Shown here piece after piece: positions 1 to 9,132 of a stretch of DNA of 64,000 nucleotides (its first letter is position 1; every line of letters begins with the position of its first letter). Source of the stretch: a candidate division WOR-1 bacterium RIFOXYB2_FULL_46_45. Its GTDB lineage: Bacteria; Margulisbacteria; WOR-1; XYC2-FULL-46-14. The notes beneath the pieces were generated by a model. It was not told the DNA's origin and did no database searches. It was given only the letters and a program-made list of their open reading frames with translations. The stretch is taken from NCBI GenBank assembly GCA_001771585.1, contig MEUE01000001.1, positions 248,001 to 312,000 of the forward strand. The letters are read 5' to 3'. A program made the position numbers and the translations under genes.

Positions 1-824
1 ATAATTGACAGAGAAGCCCTAATCGCAACATAAATTCCCTTCCAAAATGCAGCAAACACTCTCAGCAGCTTTCCGGTAGAGGCGAATTGAAGTTCGTTCT
101 GATTTGCGTAAAATCCGTAAGCAGGAAAATATGTTTTTTCAACAAAGAAAAATAACATTGGAATTATCCAATAATCGAGATACTTAAATAATGAGGATAT
201 CATTATCTTAATACTATTCCTACCAATCATATCTTTTGTAATAATAAAAAATAAAACACCACAATAAAACACCAATATTGAACTTGTAAAAAATGATAAA
301 ACAAACAGTAAAATCGAGAGTCCACGCCAAAACAATTGCGACAATCCAAGTGAAAATTCATTGTTTTTAACTTTATAAACAAAAATATATACTCCTAAAA
401 TAAAAACAAAATAGCAAAAAATGTAGTGGGCATGAATAGCAATAAAAGCAGCTTTAAAAGCAGGATAAATGGATGCCAAAGAAGCGATAAAGAAGCTGTC
501 CAAATCCTTAAATTTTAGTTTTTTAAATATTTTATATACCAAGATTCCACTCAGGACAATCCAAATAAAGGCAAAAAATCTATACCCAAACACCAGATTG
601 CTTCCGAATAGAAAAGAATATGCTATATGCAAATAGGCAGGGCCACCAAGGATATATCCCGACTCACTATATATAGAAATTACCTCATTATAATTTCCCG
701 ATAAAAGCTGGGGGATCAAGACATAGTCATCCCAACAAATTCCATTCATAATAAGAAAAAAGCCATGGCACAGAAGTATCACTAAAAACAACCAAATTAT
801 TTTGTTCTTAAAAAGAGGAATCAT
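1..824 (-). CDS. Polytopic membrane protein, C-terminus beyond window
   Basis: Open frame from an ATG at 824 to the left edge, about 274 codons with no stop; the C-terminus is outside the window. The ATG overlaps the stop of the upstream methyltransferase as ATGA, so translation is probably coupled. The protein starts MIPLFKNKIIWLFLVILL and has many hydrophobic segments. An early loop carries an acidic pair (ICWDDYVLIPQ), as in the first loop of many GT-C or O-antigen-type membrane glycosyltransferases. It is the last gene seen of the glycan operon. A role in glycan transfer or polymerisation is inferred from position and topology only; the family is not recognised. Confidence 0.75.
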   Translation of the reverse strand, partial: MIPLFKNKIIWLFLVILLCHGFFLIMNGICWDDYVLIPQLLSGNYNEVISIYSESGYILGGPAYLHIAYSFLFGSNLVFGYRFFAFIWIVLSGILVYKIFKKLKFKDLDSFFIASLASIYPAFKAAFIAIHAHYIFCYFVFILGVYIFVYKVKNNEFSLGLSQLFWRGLSILLFVLSFFTSSILVFYCGVLFFIITKDMIGRNSIKIMISSLFKYLDYWIIPMLFFFVEKTYFPAYGFYANQNELQFASTGKLLRVFAAFWKGIYVAIRASLSI

Positions 825-1579
825 ATCTTTTTAGCCACTACAAACAATGACGAACCGAACGGTTTCCATTTACAAATAAAATTTTCAAAAGAAACAATTT
901 TGTAGAGCAAATTATTCGTCCAGGCCGATGGCAAATCAATGTCTGATTTTATTTCCATGTTTTTTAATAAGCGCAATTTAATTTTTTGCAAACTTCTTAT
1001 AATAAATATTGCGGGAGAAAGAAAAAGCGGCCAGTAGATACAGGTTTGAACCTGAAAAGAACTGCTGTCAAAAAGATGTTTTATGTCCCTTTTTGTAAAA
1101 CGGTATTTGCCGCCAACCGCAATATCATGTATTCCACCAAACAAATTAAACGCGGGAAGATTCAAAACCAAGATACCCCCTTTCCTTAAAACCTCACAAA
1201 ATCCCCACACAATCTTCCTGTGCTCTGCTGGATCTGCATAAAAATAAAGTGTGTCATTAGAAACCACTACATCATAGTCATGTTTTGAAACTATGACGGA
1301 GGTCTGTTTTATATCTCCAAGGGTAACATTTAATCCCCTGGCTGTGCAAAACGATACCGCAACTTCTGCCAGATCAAAACCCTCTACATTTTTATATCCT
1401 TTTTTTAGAAGATGTTTCAGTAATCCGCCCGTACCGCAGCCAGCATCCAATACACTAATATTTTTTTCTTTAAAATGATTTTCAATTGCCGTTATAGTCA
1501 ATCGCCGTAATATCCTATACCACCAATGGCAAATCTCAACCTCCGCCATTCTTTTATATTCCGATGAATTAATAAACAT
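821..1579 (-). CDS. Class I SAM-dependent methyltransferase
   Basis: About 252 residues from [11 protein letters not shown]. The ATG at 1579 shares one base with the stop of the upstream aminotransferase (TAATG), which decides the start over a longer in-frame extension. Motif I is visible as VLDAGCGTGGLLKHL and the post-I acidic region as VEGFDLAE; the sequence VVVSNDTLYF follows as motif IV. This is a UbiE/Methyltransf_11-type fold. In this setting it probably methylates a sugar nucleotide or a glycan end, but the substrate cannot be read from the sequence. It is coupled on both sides to its neighbours. Confidence 0.85.
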   Translation of the reverse strand: MFINSSEYKRMAEVEICHWWYRILRRLTITAIENHFKEKNISVLDAGCGTGGLLKHLLKKGYKNVEGFDLAEVAVSFCTARGLNVTLGDIKQTSVIVSKHDYDVVVSNDTLYFYADPAEHRKIVWGFCEVLRKGGILVLNLPAFNLFGGIHDIAVGGKYRFTKRDIKHLFDSSSFQVQTCIYWPLFLSPAIFIIRSLQKIKLRLLKNMEIKSDIDLPSAWTNNLLYKIVSFENFICKWKPFGSSLFVVAKKI

Positions 1580-2715
1580 TATAGTTTGGCAAAAGCCTTT
1601 ATCTCCTCCACAACACAAACCATATCCCGATCTGATAATTCGGGGTATATTGGTAAGGATAGTATTTTATTCGCATAATCCTCTGCAACAGGAAAAGACC
1701 CCTTAGTATAACCCAGTCCCTGATAACTTTCTTGCAGATGAACAGGAATTGGATAATGAATAAGCGTTTCCACCCCTTTCTCAGTAAGAAAGGTTTGCAA
1801 CTTATCCCTTTGGACATATCTTACAACAAATAGGTGATATACGTGTTTCGCATAAATTGCCTCGGTGGGAGTAATAATTCCATCCATATCTTTTATTAGA
1901 AAATCATAGAGTCCAGCTTTATTTCTTCTAAGCTCATTCCAAGCATCAAGATATTTCAATTTCACTCTCAAAATTGCTGCTTGTATCTCATCAAGCCTAC
2001 TATTATATCCCTTAATTTTATGATGATATCTCTTAATTTGACCATAATTTCTTAAAAGTTTGACCTTCTCAGCAAGCTCGAGATTAGAAGTAACTACCAT
2101 GCCCCCATCTCCGAGCGCACCTAGATTTTTACTAGGATAAAAACTAAAACAACCCATTTCTCCTATACTCCCAGCTTTCTTCCCTTTATATAAAGCTCCA
2201 TGTGCCTGACAAGCATCCTCAATCACTATCAGGCCATGCCTTTTGGCAATATCCAAAATAGGATCCATGTCAGTACATTGACCGTATAAATGAACAGGAA
2301 TTATCGCCTTGGTCTTTGATGTGATCGCTGATTCAAGCTTTTGCGGATCCATAGTGTAGGTATTGGGATCAATATCAACAAATCTTGGAACAGCTCCTGC
2401 AAATGAAATCGCTGATACCGTCGGAACCGCTGTGTTAGGAACAGTTATCACCTCATCTCCCGGATTGATCCCAGCCGCTACCAAAGAAAGATGAAGGGCT
2501 TCGGTTCCCGAACCCACACCAATAGCATACAAACTCTCACAATACTCTGCAAATTCCTTTTCAAAAACCGCAAGTTCTTCTCCTAAAATATACCAACCCC
2601 GCTTCAATACCCGCTGAACAGCATCATCAACTTCTTGCTGGATCTGAAGATATTGAGCTCTTAAATCACCAAAAGGGATATTTTTAGTTCTATTGCCAGT
2701 AATGTTCTTTTCCAT
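1579..2715 (-). CDS. DegT/DnrJ/EryC1 family sugar aminotransferase (FdtB/TylB-like)
   Basis: PLP-dependent sugar aminotransferase, about 378 residues, normal for the family. The N-terminal signature [10 protein letters not shown] and the segment [11 protein letters not shown] match the branch acting on dTDP-3-keto-6-deoxysugars (FdtB, TylB, DesV). The likely PLP lysine is in [15 protein letters not shown] and the cofactor aspartate region in [12 protein letters not shown] chose the start MEKNITGN at 2715; a start at 2751 would run deeper into the preceding epimerase. There is no clear SD, as expected for a coupled gene. Together with the upstream epimerase it probably makes an amino-deoxy sugar for the glycan; the C-3 regiochemistry is inferred from similarity. 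Confidence 0.88.
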   Translation of the reverse strand: MEKNITGNRTKNIPFGDLRAQYLQIQQEVDDAVQRVLKRGWYILGEELAVFEKEFAEYCESLYAIGVGSGTEALHLSLVAAGINPGDEVITVPNTAVPTVSAISFAGAVPRFVDIDPNTYTMDPQKLESAITSKTKAIIPVHLYGQCTDMDPILDIAKRHGLIVIEDACQAHGALYKGKKAGSIGEMGCFSFYPSKNLGALGDGGMVVTSNLELAEKVKLLRNYGQIKRYHHKIKGYNSRLDEIQAAILRVKLKYLDAWNELRRNKAGLYDFLIKDMDGIITPTEAIYAKHVYHLFVVRYVQRDKLQTFLTEKGVETLIHYPIPVHLQESYQGLGYTKGSFPVAEDYANKILSLPIYPELSDRDMVCVVEEIKAFAKL

Positions 2716-3694
2716 ATTTTTTATAATACTCGATTGTATTGGCCAATCCATCTTTAACCAAAACCTTCGGCTCCCATCCTAATATTTTCTTAGCTTTTCT
2801 GTGATCTGAATAATAATGCCCAATATCAATTTTTTTTAACTTTTCAGGAAAAGGAATAAGCGAATATTTACCTGCTCCATTAACTTCTATCATTATTTTG
2901 ACAATATCCTCCAGAGAGACGACCTGGGAATCCCCTAAATTCATTATTTGACCTTCAGCCTTTTTTTCTGCACCACTCATCAGCAGAGCTGCAACAGCAT
3001 CGTCAACATAATTCAGATCTCTCAACTGCTGCCCATCCCCAAATATCTTAATTTCCTTGTTGTCCAGCAACAGGTGAATAAACCAACCAAGAAAACCCTG
3101 TCGGTTATGCTTTATTAACAAACGCGGTCCATAAGTATTCGTTAAACGAAGAACAACTGTTTTGATTCCATAAACCTCATGATAAAGAATATGATAATAT
3201 TCGCCTGCTATCTTGTTTATTCCATTCACATCCGTCGGCTTTAAAGGATGAACCTCATCTACGGGAAGATATTGCGGTTTACCATAGATCTGCCTAGTAC
3301 TGGCATAAATAATTTTTATGTCTGGATTATTTCGGCGACAGGATTCGAGAATTGATAGCTGGCTCTTAGCATTGATCTCCAAATCAGTATAAGGATCCTC
3401 CATGCTGTCTATATGACTAACCTGGCCTGCCAGATTAAACATTATGTCTTGACCTCTAACAAGATAATTCATGCCATGTCCATCTCTAACGTCTGCAATA
3501 TTTATTTTTACCAAATCCTTAACCGGATCAATATTAAAAAGATTTCCACCATAGTCGGGTATCAGTGAATCAATTAAGGTAACTTTGGCTCCCAACTCTA
3601 CTAATCGAATAGCTAAATTGCTGCCGATAAAACCCAAACCACCCGTAATCACTACCGGTCGATCTTTATAGTAAGAGAATAAATCGTTATCCAT
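2690..3694 (-). CDS. NAD-dependent epimerase/dehydratase (extended SDR)
   Basis: A 334-residue extended SDR acting on nucleotide sugars. The Rossmann glycine motif is [15 protein letters not shown] near residues 14-28. The region YASTRQIYG supplies the usual Ser/Thr, but the YxxxK segment reads [14 protein letters not shown], so Asn stands where the catalytic Tyr is expected while the Lys is kept. It is of normal length and shows no other decay. It overlaps the glycosyltransferase before it by 8 nt and the aminotransferase after it by 26 nt. Likely a C4 epimerase, reductase or dehydratase on the route to an amino sugar; the Tyr replacement makes the exact reaction uncertain. Confidence 0.85.
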   Translation of the reverse strand: MDNDLFSYYKDRPVVITGGLGFIGSNLAIRLVELGAKVTLIDSLIPDYGGNLFNIDPVKDLVKINIADVRDGHGMNYLVRGQDIMFNLAGQVSHIDSMEDPYTDLEINAKSQLSILESCRRNNPDIKIIYASTRQIYGKPQYLPVDEVHPLKPTDVNGINKIAGEYYHILYHEVYGIKTVVLRLTNTYGPRLLIKHNRQGFLGWFIHLLLDNKEIKIFGDGQQLRDLNYVDDAVAALLMSGAEKKAEGQIMNLGDSQVVSLEDIVKIMIEVNGAGKYSLIPFPEKLKKIDIGHYYSDHRKAKKILGWEPKVLVKDGLANTIEYYKKYGKEHYWQ

Positions 3695-4649
3695 CTTTTT
3701 CGCTGACTCCTCGGGACTCGCGTATTACATATTGGGGTGTTCCATTTTCAGTCAAAAACAATCTGCCAATGTATTCACCCACTAAACCAATGAACATGAG
3801 CTGCGCTCCGGAGAAAACAACAACCGAAGTTATTAGCGAAAACCAACCGGCCGGCCATGGCCCCTGAGAATGAAACACATACATATCAAGTAGAAAATAA
3901 AAAATCATAAACATACCCAAAATAGCCATCAAAAAACCGGTCAAAAAACTTACTCTTAAAGGAACAACCGAAAAATTTATAAACATATTCAGCCATAATG
4001 CCATCAATTTTCTTAGAGTATAATTTGAGTGGCCATGTTTTCTGCTTTGATGAAGCACTGCAATTGTGCCAAAATTTCCAGTGGCACGCATAATCAGTCC
4101 GTCAATGTATGGATAAGGTCCTCGATACTTTATTATTTCATTTATAATGAACCGGTTAATACATTTAAAACTGGACAAATAAAGACCTTTGGGTAATTTT
4201 AATAAAAAAGCAGCAACCTTATTGTTAAACCAACTGCCAAAGTTCCTAAACCAGTTATGTTTCTTCTCTTCGTAGTAAGTATACAAAACATCAAATCTAT
4301 TATTAATCATGCTTTCAATCATTCGCGGTATTTCTTCCGGAGGATTCTGAAAATCATCGTCCATTATGACAGCATAATCTCCCTCAGCACAATTAAGCCC
4401 CGCAATCACGGCATTATGTTCACTAAAATTTTTTGAGAGCATGTGGTATTTAACCCGTCCGGCATATTTCTTGCATTTACTCAAGCATATTTCACGGCTT
4501 TTATCTTTGCTATAATCATCAATTAAAATAATTTCATAATCGTATTTGATAAGAATTTCAGTCAACTGATCTATTAAGGCACCAATCGTTTCTTGGCTGT
4601 TATAAACAGGGATTACCACACTTAACTTATACTTTATTGCTTTATCCAT
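3687..4649 (-). CDS. Family 2 glycosyltransferase, GtrB/DPM1-like, with C-terminal membrane anchor
   Basis: GT-A fold enzyme of 320 residues. The N-terminus LSVVIPVYNSQETIGALIDQ is classical for GT2. The nucleotide and metal sites are LIDDYSKD and VIMDDDFQNPPEE. Two C-terminal transmembrane segments (about residues 230-290) match GtrB/ArnC-type enzymes that load sugars onto undecaprenyl phosphate. The ATG at 4649 is preceded by a G7 tract acting as SD, 7 nt away and inside the 3' end of the upstream gene. It lies next to a GT-C-like membrane protein, which is the usual partner that uses the lipid-linked sugar. The sugar is unknown. Confidence 0.88.
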   Translation of the reverse strand: MDKAIKYKLSVVIPVYNSQETIGALIDQLTEILIKYDYEIILIDDYSKDKSREICLSKCKKYAGRVKYHMLSKNFSEHNAVIAGLNCAEGDYAVIMDDDFQNPPEEIPRMIESMINNRFDVLYTYYEEKKHNWFRNFGSWFNNKVAAFLLKLPKGLYLSSFKCINRFIINEIIKYRGPYPYIDGLIMRATGNFGTIAVLHQSRKHGHSNYTLRKLMALWLNMFINFSVVPLRVSFLTGFLMAILGMFMIFYFLLDMYVFHSQGPWPAGWFSLITSVVVFSGAQLMFIGLVGEYIGRLFLTENGTPQYVIRESRGVSEKDG

Positions 4650-6226
4650 AAACTTTCCCCCCCTGTATAGTTCGCTCCAGATAATCGAATATTCCTGTTA
4701 TTTACTATTTCAGTCGCTCTGGCGTAAATCCCTATAGCTAAAAACAGAATAAAACTCACTAAAGCTAGCCACTTTAATGTTTTTATTCTGTTTTCCTTTA
4801 CAATTTGCACTATTCCAAAAGAGGTAAATAAGGTCATTATAGATGAAATTGGCAAAAGATAATGATGTGGAGTATGAGTAACGAACACCACCAACACCAA
4901 CATTAAGGCCATTATATAAATCCAGAGTATTCCCCGTTGCATTAAAAATTGCTGATCCTGATGCCAATTTTTCTTTAAAAAAACAAGTTCATATATCAAG
5001 TAGCAAAAAAACAAGCATCCAATCCAAATCCCCAAAAGCTGCTGTTCAAAAACCATTTTCAGCCAAACAAATCTACCCGAGTTAACCAAGGGTTCATTAA
5101 TACCGATGTCAGGACCAGTCCCCACTGTTGTTGCTAGAAATTGGGAGAATAAGACTTTGGCGGTCACCAAAGGAAACAACCAATATGTCGGAGTTAGAAC
5201 TAAAAACATGGTCGACACCAAACAAACCATATAAAACATAGATAAAAGGCCATCATTAGCAATAAATAAAGGACGGTATCTCTGATTCATTCCTTCTTCT
5301 TTAATCTGTTTCATCAGGAGATTATTAATTATTAGCCAAGTAATACCAGCCAACAATAATATCCCAACCAAAATCATAATCATCCGCACATTTCTAATTT
5401 GCAAAAAATCCCCAACGCCATGGATTTTATTTCTATAAAACAGCCCCTGGTACTTAACAAGCACAAAAACACCTAAGGCAAAAAACGAAATGGCGGCAAC
5501 AACAATAAATGAAGCAATTAAATTAATAAGTTTATATTTTGATTTTAAATTCTCAACAAGTTGCATGGTTTGAAGTTTGCTAGAGTTATATAGACTAGCT
5601 ACCCATATCGCCGGAATTGCAACAACCCCAAACAACAGATTGGTTGAGACAGCAAAAGCAGAAAACAAAACTGCACCCCAAAAATTCTTAGGCTTATTTT
5701 CTTCCACCATCTTTAGGCAGAAAGAAAGTCCCACCAAAGCGAAAAGAAGTGCCAATATGTGGGGTCGGGAATTAAGTGTCCATGTTAAATAGTTCGGGGT
5801 AGATATTAATAAAAAACAACATAAAATAGCTATCCAGGTTTTTTTAAAATATTTGAGAGTAAAGAAATAAAAAAAGATTACGGTAAAAAGAGCTATCAAA
5901 ACATTAAAACCTCTTAGACCAATAACTATTACCTGATAATTAACCCCCTTTAATAAAGTAAAAGGGACAAGAACGACACCAGCTATGTAATAAAAAAGTT
6001 GTGGATAAGCCGCGCCATCCTCCATTGGTATTAATCCTTGCGAATAAGTTTTACCTGCAAATTTCACTAGAATAGACTCATCATTATCAAAATATTTAAT
6101 TGTGTCCAGATTATCTGTTCCAATAGAAATTGCCGGAAACACAAACCATAAGATAGGCAGAATCAGCAATAAAATGATCAGAATATTTTTCATCCAATAA
6201 TTACAATAATTATTTATTATATTCAT
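4634..6226 (-). CDS. Multi-spanning membrane glycosyltransferase-like protein (GT39/PMT type)
   Basis: About 530 residues with roughly ten or more hydrophobic helices, starting with MKNILIILLLILPILWF. The first periplasmic loop has an acidic motif (AISIGTDNLDTIKYFDND), as expected of GT-C enzymes using polyprenyl-phosphate sugars, and SRPHILALLF recalls PMT-type proteins. The start is uncertain: ATG at 6226 overlaps the upstream GT2 by 17 nt and ATG at 6193 leaves a short gap; neither has a clear SD. Sitting between two GtrB-like GT2 genes, it probably transfers a lipid-linked sugar on the periplasmic face of the inner membrane. The GT-C assignment is inferred from topology and context. Confidence 0.8.
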   Translation of the reverse strand: MNIINNYCNYWMKNILIILLLILPILWFVFPAISIGTDNLDTIKYFDNDESILVKFAGKTYSQGLIPMEDGAAYPQLFYYIAGVVLVPFTLLKGVNYQVIVIGLRGFNVLIALFTVIFFYFFTLKYFKKTWIAILCCFLLISTPNYLTWTLNSRPHILALLFALVGLSFCLKMVEENKPKNFWGAVLFSAFAVSTNLLFGVVAIPAIWVASLYNSSKLQTMQLVENLKSKYKLINLIASFIVVAAISFFALGVFVLVKYQGLFYRNKIHGVGDFLQIRNVRMIMILVGILLLAGITWLIINNLLMKQIKEEGMNQRYRPLFIANDGLLSMFYMVCLVSTMFLVLTPTYWLFPLVTAKVLFSQFLATTVGTGPDIGINEPLVNSGRFVWLKMVFEQQLLGIWIGCLFFCYLIYELVFLKKNWHQDQQFLMQRGILWIYIMALMLVLVVFVTHTPHHYLLPISSIMTLFTSFGIVQIVKENRIKTLKWLALVSFILFLAIGIYARATEIVNNRNIRLSGANYTGGESLWIKQ

Positions 6227-7166
6227 TTGAAAAACCAAAAGTTTCAGAGACAACATATAATGGCCGGCCACGCGCCTCATCCAAAGCTCGCCAAGTATAT
6301 TCGCCAATCATACCAGTGACAACCAATTGTAAACCTGATAAAAATAAAATCGTAATCATCAGAGTGGCCCATCCTTGAACCTGAATCCACCCCAAAGCTA
6401 CTCCAACAATAATAAAAAGACCGTACAGAAAACTTAGAAAAGATATTAAAATTCCCATAGCTGAGACTATTCTGATAGGCATAAACGAAAAAGAAGTAAA
6501 GGTATCTATAGCCAATTGTATTCGTTTGGCTAAAGTCCAACGAGACTTTCCGCGTTCACGCAAGCCGAATGAACACGGTATTTGGGTCTGACGAAAACCT
6601 AACCAGGCCAGCATTCCCCAAACCATTCTATTCCTTTCTGGCAACTTTAATATTGCATTGATTACTTTACGATCCATAAAAGCAAATGCCACCTGTTTTG
6701 GCAAAGCATCAAGGCTACCAATCCAATCAAACAACTTATGAAAGATTCCAGCAAATATGCTGGTTAATAATGGATCTTTACGACTTGAACGAACCCCCCA
6801 GATAAGCTCATATCCTTCCCCCCATTTCTTAATAAATTCAGGCAATTGATCAATTGGCTCTTGAAGATCAGCCCCAACCGCAAATGCAAAATTTCCCTGA
6901 CTAACTTTTAGCCCGGAGGTCAAACAAGCATGCGGACCAAAATTGCGCGACATGCGAATTACTCGCACTCTCTGATCGGAATTTGCAATATTTTTTGTCT
7001 TTTCGTAGGTGGAATCCATGCTTCCATCGTCGATGCAAATCAATTCCCAAGAATAGCCCAATTTGTCCATCAGATCACGTATTCTCTCATATGCCGGAAT
7101 AATGTTGTCTTCTTCATTGAGCATTGGCATGATCACCGAAGCTTTTATTTTTTGTCTTTCACTCAT
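6210..7166 (-). CDS. Family 2 glycosyltransferase, GtrB/ArnC-like
   Basis: A 318-residue GT2 with ASVIMPMLNEEDNI at the N-terminus, CIDDGSMDSTYE as the nucleotide-binding acidic site and AVGADLQEPIDQLPE as the DxD-like region. The C-terminus carries two transmembrane helices (about residues 232-290) followed by the GEYTWRALDEARGRP cytoplasmic tail typical of this subfamily. It most likely transfers a sugar from a nucleotide donor to undecaprenyl phosphate on the cytoplasmic face. It is a paralogue of the enzyme at 3687-4649; the two flank a GT-C-like protein, which suggests two lipid-linked sugar donors in the locus. Confidence 0.88.
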   Translation of the reverse strand: MSERQKIKASVIMPMLNEEDNIIPAYERIRDLMDKLGYSWELICIDDGSMDSTYEKTKNIANSDQRVRVIRMSRNFGPHACLTSGLKVSQGNFAFAVGADLQEPIDQLPEFIKKWGEGYELIWGVRSSRKDPLLTSIFAGIFHKLFDWIGSLDALPKQVAFAFMDRKVINAILKLPERNRMVWGMLAWLGFRQTQIPCSFGLRERGKSRWTLAKRIQLAIDTFTSFSFMPIRIVSAMGILISFLSFLYGLFIIVGVALGWIQVQGWATLMITILFLSGLQLVVTGMIGEYTWRALDEARGRPLYVVSETFGFSNEYNK

Positions 7167-7184
7167 ATCTTTGTTTTCCCTTTT

Positions 7185-8078
7185 TTACGGGTCAATCATT
7201 CTTTTTGCATGTTCATAAATAAATTTTTTATGCTCAATAGCAAAATTACCTGTTACTTTTTGATTTGCCGGGACGGAACGAACAACAACTGAACCAATAC
7301 TAACGACTGCCCCCTCCCCAACTGTAATTTGATCTTTTATAACTGCTCCCGGATTAATCCTTACATTATCATGAATAACCGCACTCCCACAGATTTTACA
7401 AGCACAAATTAGACAACCATTACCCACATGAACACTATGAGCGATATATGCGGTATTAGCAATTTTTGTACCATTACCAATCACCGTATTCTTATATGAA
7501 AATCCTTTATCAATCGTACAATTTGCCCCGATCTCGGTCTGATCACCAATAATTAACATTCCATCATGAAAAATATGAAGCAGTCCTCTGGAAGTTCTTT
7601 TTTCTTCAGCATCATCACAACCCAACACAGTTCCCGCTTTAACAACACAATTATTTCCAACGATCACATCTGATAATATGGCTACATGCGGTCCAATAAC
7701 TACATTCTCTCCTATTTGAACATTATAATCAGAGATAAAAGCACTAGGATGTATAGTTGCAGACGGATGAATTAAAGAAGGTTTTTTCTTGTAGTTCTTC
7801 TTTGCCAGATAGTTAAACAATAAATAAAAATAATATCTTGGCTCATCACATATAATTTTTGTTGTGGTCCTATCCGTTATCTTTAAAGAAAGTTCCTTCG
7901 TAACAAATACACCGGAAATATTTTTATTAGAAGATAGATTTGCAAGATATTTCTCGTCTTCAATAAAACCAAGTGTATTTGATAGATTGTTATCTAATGG
8001 ACCTAAAAATTCAAAGCCAACACTTTCCTTTAATAAAATACCAGCCCCCTCTTTTATTGTTTCATTTGTTATACGCAT
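7185..8078 (-). CDS. LpxD-like left-handed beta-helix N-acyltransferase
   Basis: About 297 residues. The N-terminal domain (1-100) begins MRITNETIKEGAG, as in LpxD. After it come hexapeptide repeats (HPSATIHPSAFIS onward) and a conserved insert IFHDGMLIIGDQTEIGANCT resembling the LpxD active-site strip, with candidate catalytic His. The start at 8078 overlaps the upstream gene by 17 nt; an earlier in-frame start is less likely. LpxD uses 3-hydroxyacyl-ACP to acylate an amine on a UDP-sugar. With two ACP modules in this operon, a similar acylation of an amino sugar is a reasonable inference. It is unlikely to be the lipid A enzyme itself, since no other lpx gene is nearby. Confidence 0.8.
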   Translation of the reverse strand: MRITNETIKEGAGILLKESVGFEFLGPLDNNLSNTLGFIEDEKYLANLSSNKNISGVFVTKELSLKITDRTTTKIICDEPRYYFYLLFNYLAKKNYKKKPSLIHPSATIHPSAFISDYNVQIGENVVIGPHVAILSDVIVGNNCVVKAGTVLGCDDAEEKRTSRGLLHIFHDGMLIIGDQTEIGANCTIDKGFSYKNTVIGNGTKIANTAYIAHSVHVGNGCLICACKICGSAVIHDNVRINPGAVIKDQITVGEGAVVSIGSVVVRSVPANQKVTGNFAIEHKKFIYEHAKRMIDP

Positions 8079-9132
8079 ATTTTTCCTTCTGTTCTTTGCT
8101 AAAATCTTGGGCAACCGAATTTTTCAATGCCTCGGCCATAGATTCTTTAAAGCCTAAACCAGAAAGCCTGGCTCTCGCTAGTTCCTCGCCCACTTTCAAT
8201 CCAGCAGTGTGTAACTCAATAATGGGTTGCGGGCCAAGGCAACCTGTCGTTATGCTCATATATCCTATGGGAGCCAATTTGTCTGGAGTGTAAGGTAGCG
8301 AATATTTATCTAATTCGGCTTGATCAACCCCTCCTGAAAGATGCACAATTTTTATATTATTGTTTAGCTGCTTGAGCTGTTGCACGGTTAGTTCCCCACC
8401 CTGCCCCAAAATAACGGTCCTTTTTTTGATATCTGCAAAAACTAGAATATCAGCAGCACTTAACAATTGCTGCGCTTTAGTTCCACTAAGCGGACCAGCA
8501 ATCAAATCAATTTGTATTTCTCTCCTAATAAGAGTATTAACAATAGCCGGACCAAAAACATCATCACCAACAATCACCACTTTGCATTGAGAAACATCAA
8601 TTCCTTGTTCAGAGATTAATTTTAAAACCACCAGACCTAGATATTGCATAATATCTATCCCGTTAGTAGACTCATTTGTCCCCAATACAGATATTCCTTT
8701 AGCTTGACAAGCGGATAGATCTAGATCAGTAGACCGAAATTCAAAGGTTTCAAACATTAAAGGTATAACGGCAGTTCTCTTTAACCAGCCAACAATAGTT
8801 TTATCAATCGGCCGGACAAAGCCCAAATTTGTTGCAACATCAGCCTGTTCAAAATACTCTTTTTTTCTATCGGAGTAAATGGATATAGTATTGTTAATAC
8901 CCAACTCCCGAGCTAATTCTTGGGTTGACTTCTGCACGTCAGCCGCTGTGCCATACTGAGAATCCTTCGTTAAGGCAATAACCTTCTTAGCGCCAGCAAG
9001 TGCAGCAATCATCGGCGTAACTATAAAATTACCACTGGCTGCTTCAGTTACTATTGTCAGCCCGGTAAGATCAAGTTTTAATTGCTCAATTGTTTTACTT
9101 ATTAATGTTTTTAACTGTTCTACCTCTTGCAT
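8062..9132 (-). CDS. Two-domain Rossmann-like protein of unknown function
   Basis: A 356-residue protein I cannot place in a named family. Its middle part carries a dinucleotide-binding-like stretch, VVIVGDDVFGPAIVNTLI, then AADILVFADIKKRTVILGQGG, a layout like the NAD domains of 2-hydroxyacid dehydrogenases or S-adenosylhomocysteine hydrolase. An N-terminal domain has TIVTEAASGNFIVTPMIAALAGAKKVIALT, and a C-terminal Cys-containing region follows (TTGCLGPQPIIELHTAGL). It lies between an aminotransferase and an LpxD-like acyltransferase and overlaps both, so a step on the same amino sugar is likely. The reaction is not known to me. Confidence 0.75.
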   Translation of the reverse strand: MQEVEQLKTLISKTIEQLKLDLTGLTIVTEAASGNFIVTPMIAALAGAKKVIALTKDSQYGTAADVQKSTQELARELGINNTISIYSDRKKEYFEQADVATNLGFVRPIDKTIVGWLKRTAVIPLMFETFEFRSTDLDLSACQAKGISVLGTNESTNGIDIMQYLGLVVLKLISEQGIDVSQCKVVIVGDDVFGPAIVNTLIRREIQIDLIAGPLSGTKAQQLLSAADILVFADIKKRTVILGQGGELTVQQLKQLNNNIKIVHLSGGVDQAELDKYSLPYTPDKLAPIGYMSITTGCLGPQPIIELHTAGLKVGEELARARLSGLGFKESMAEALKNSVAQDFSKEQKEKYAYNK

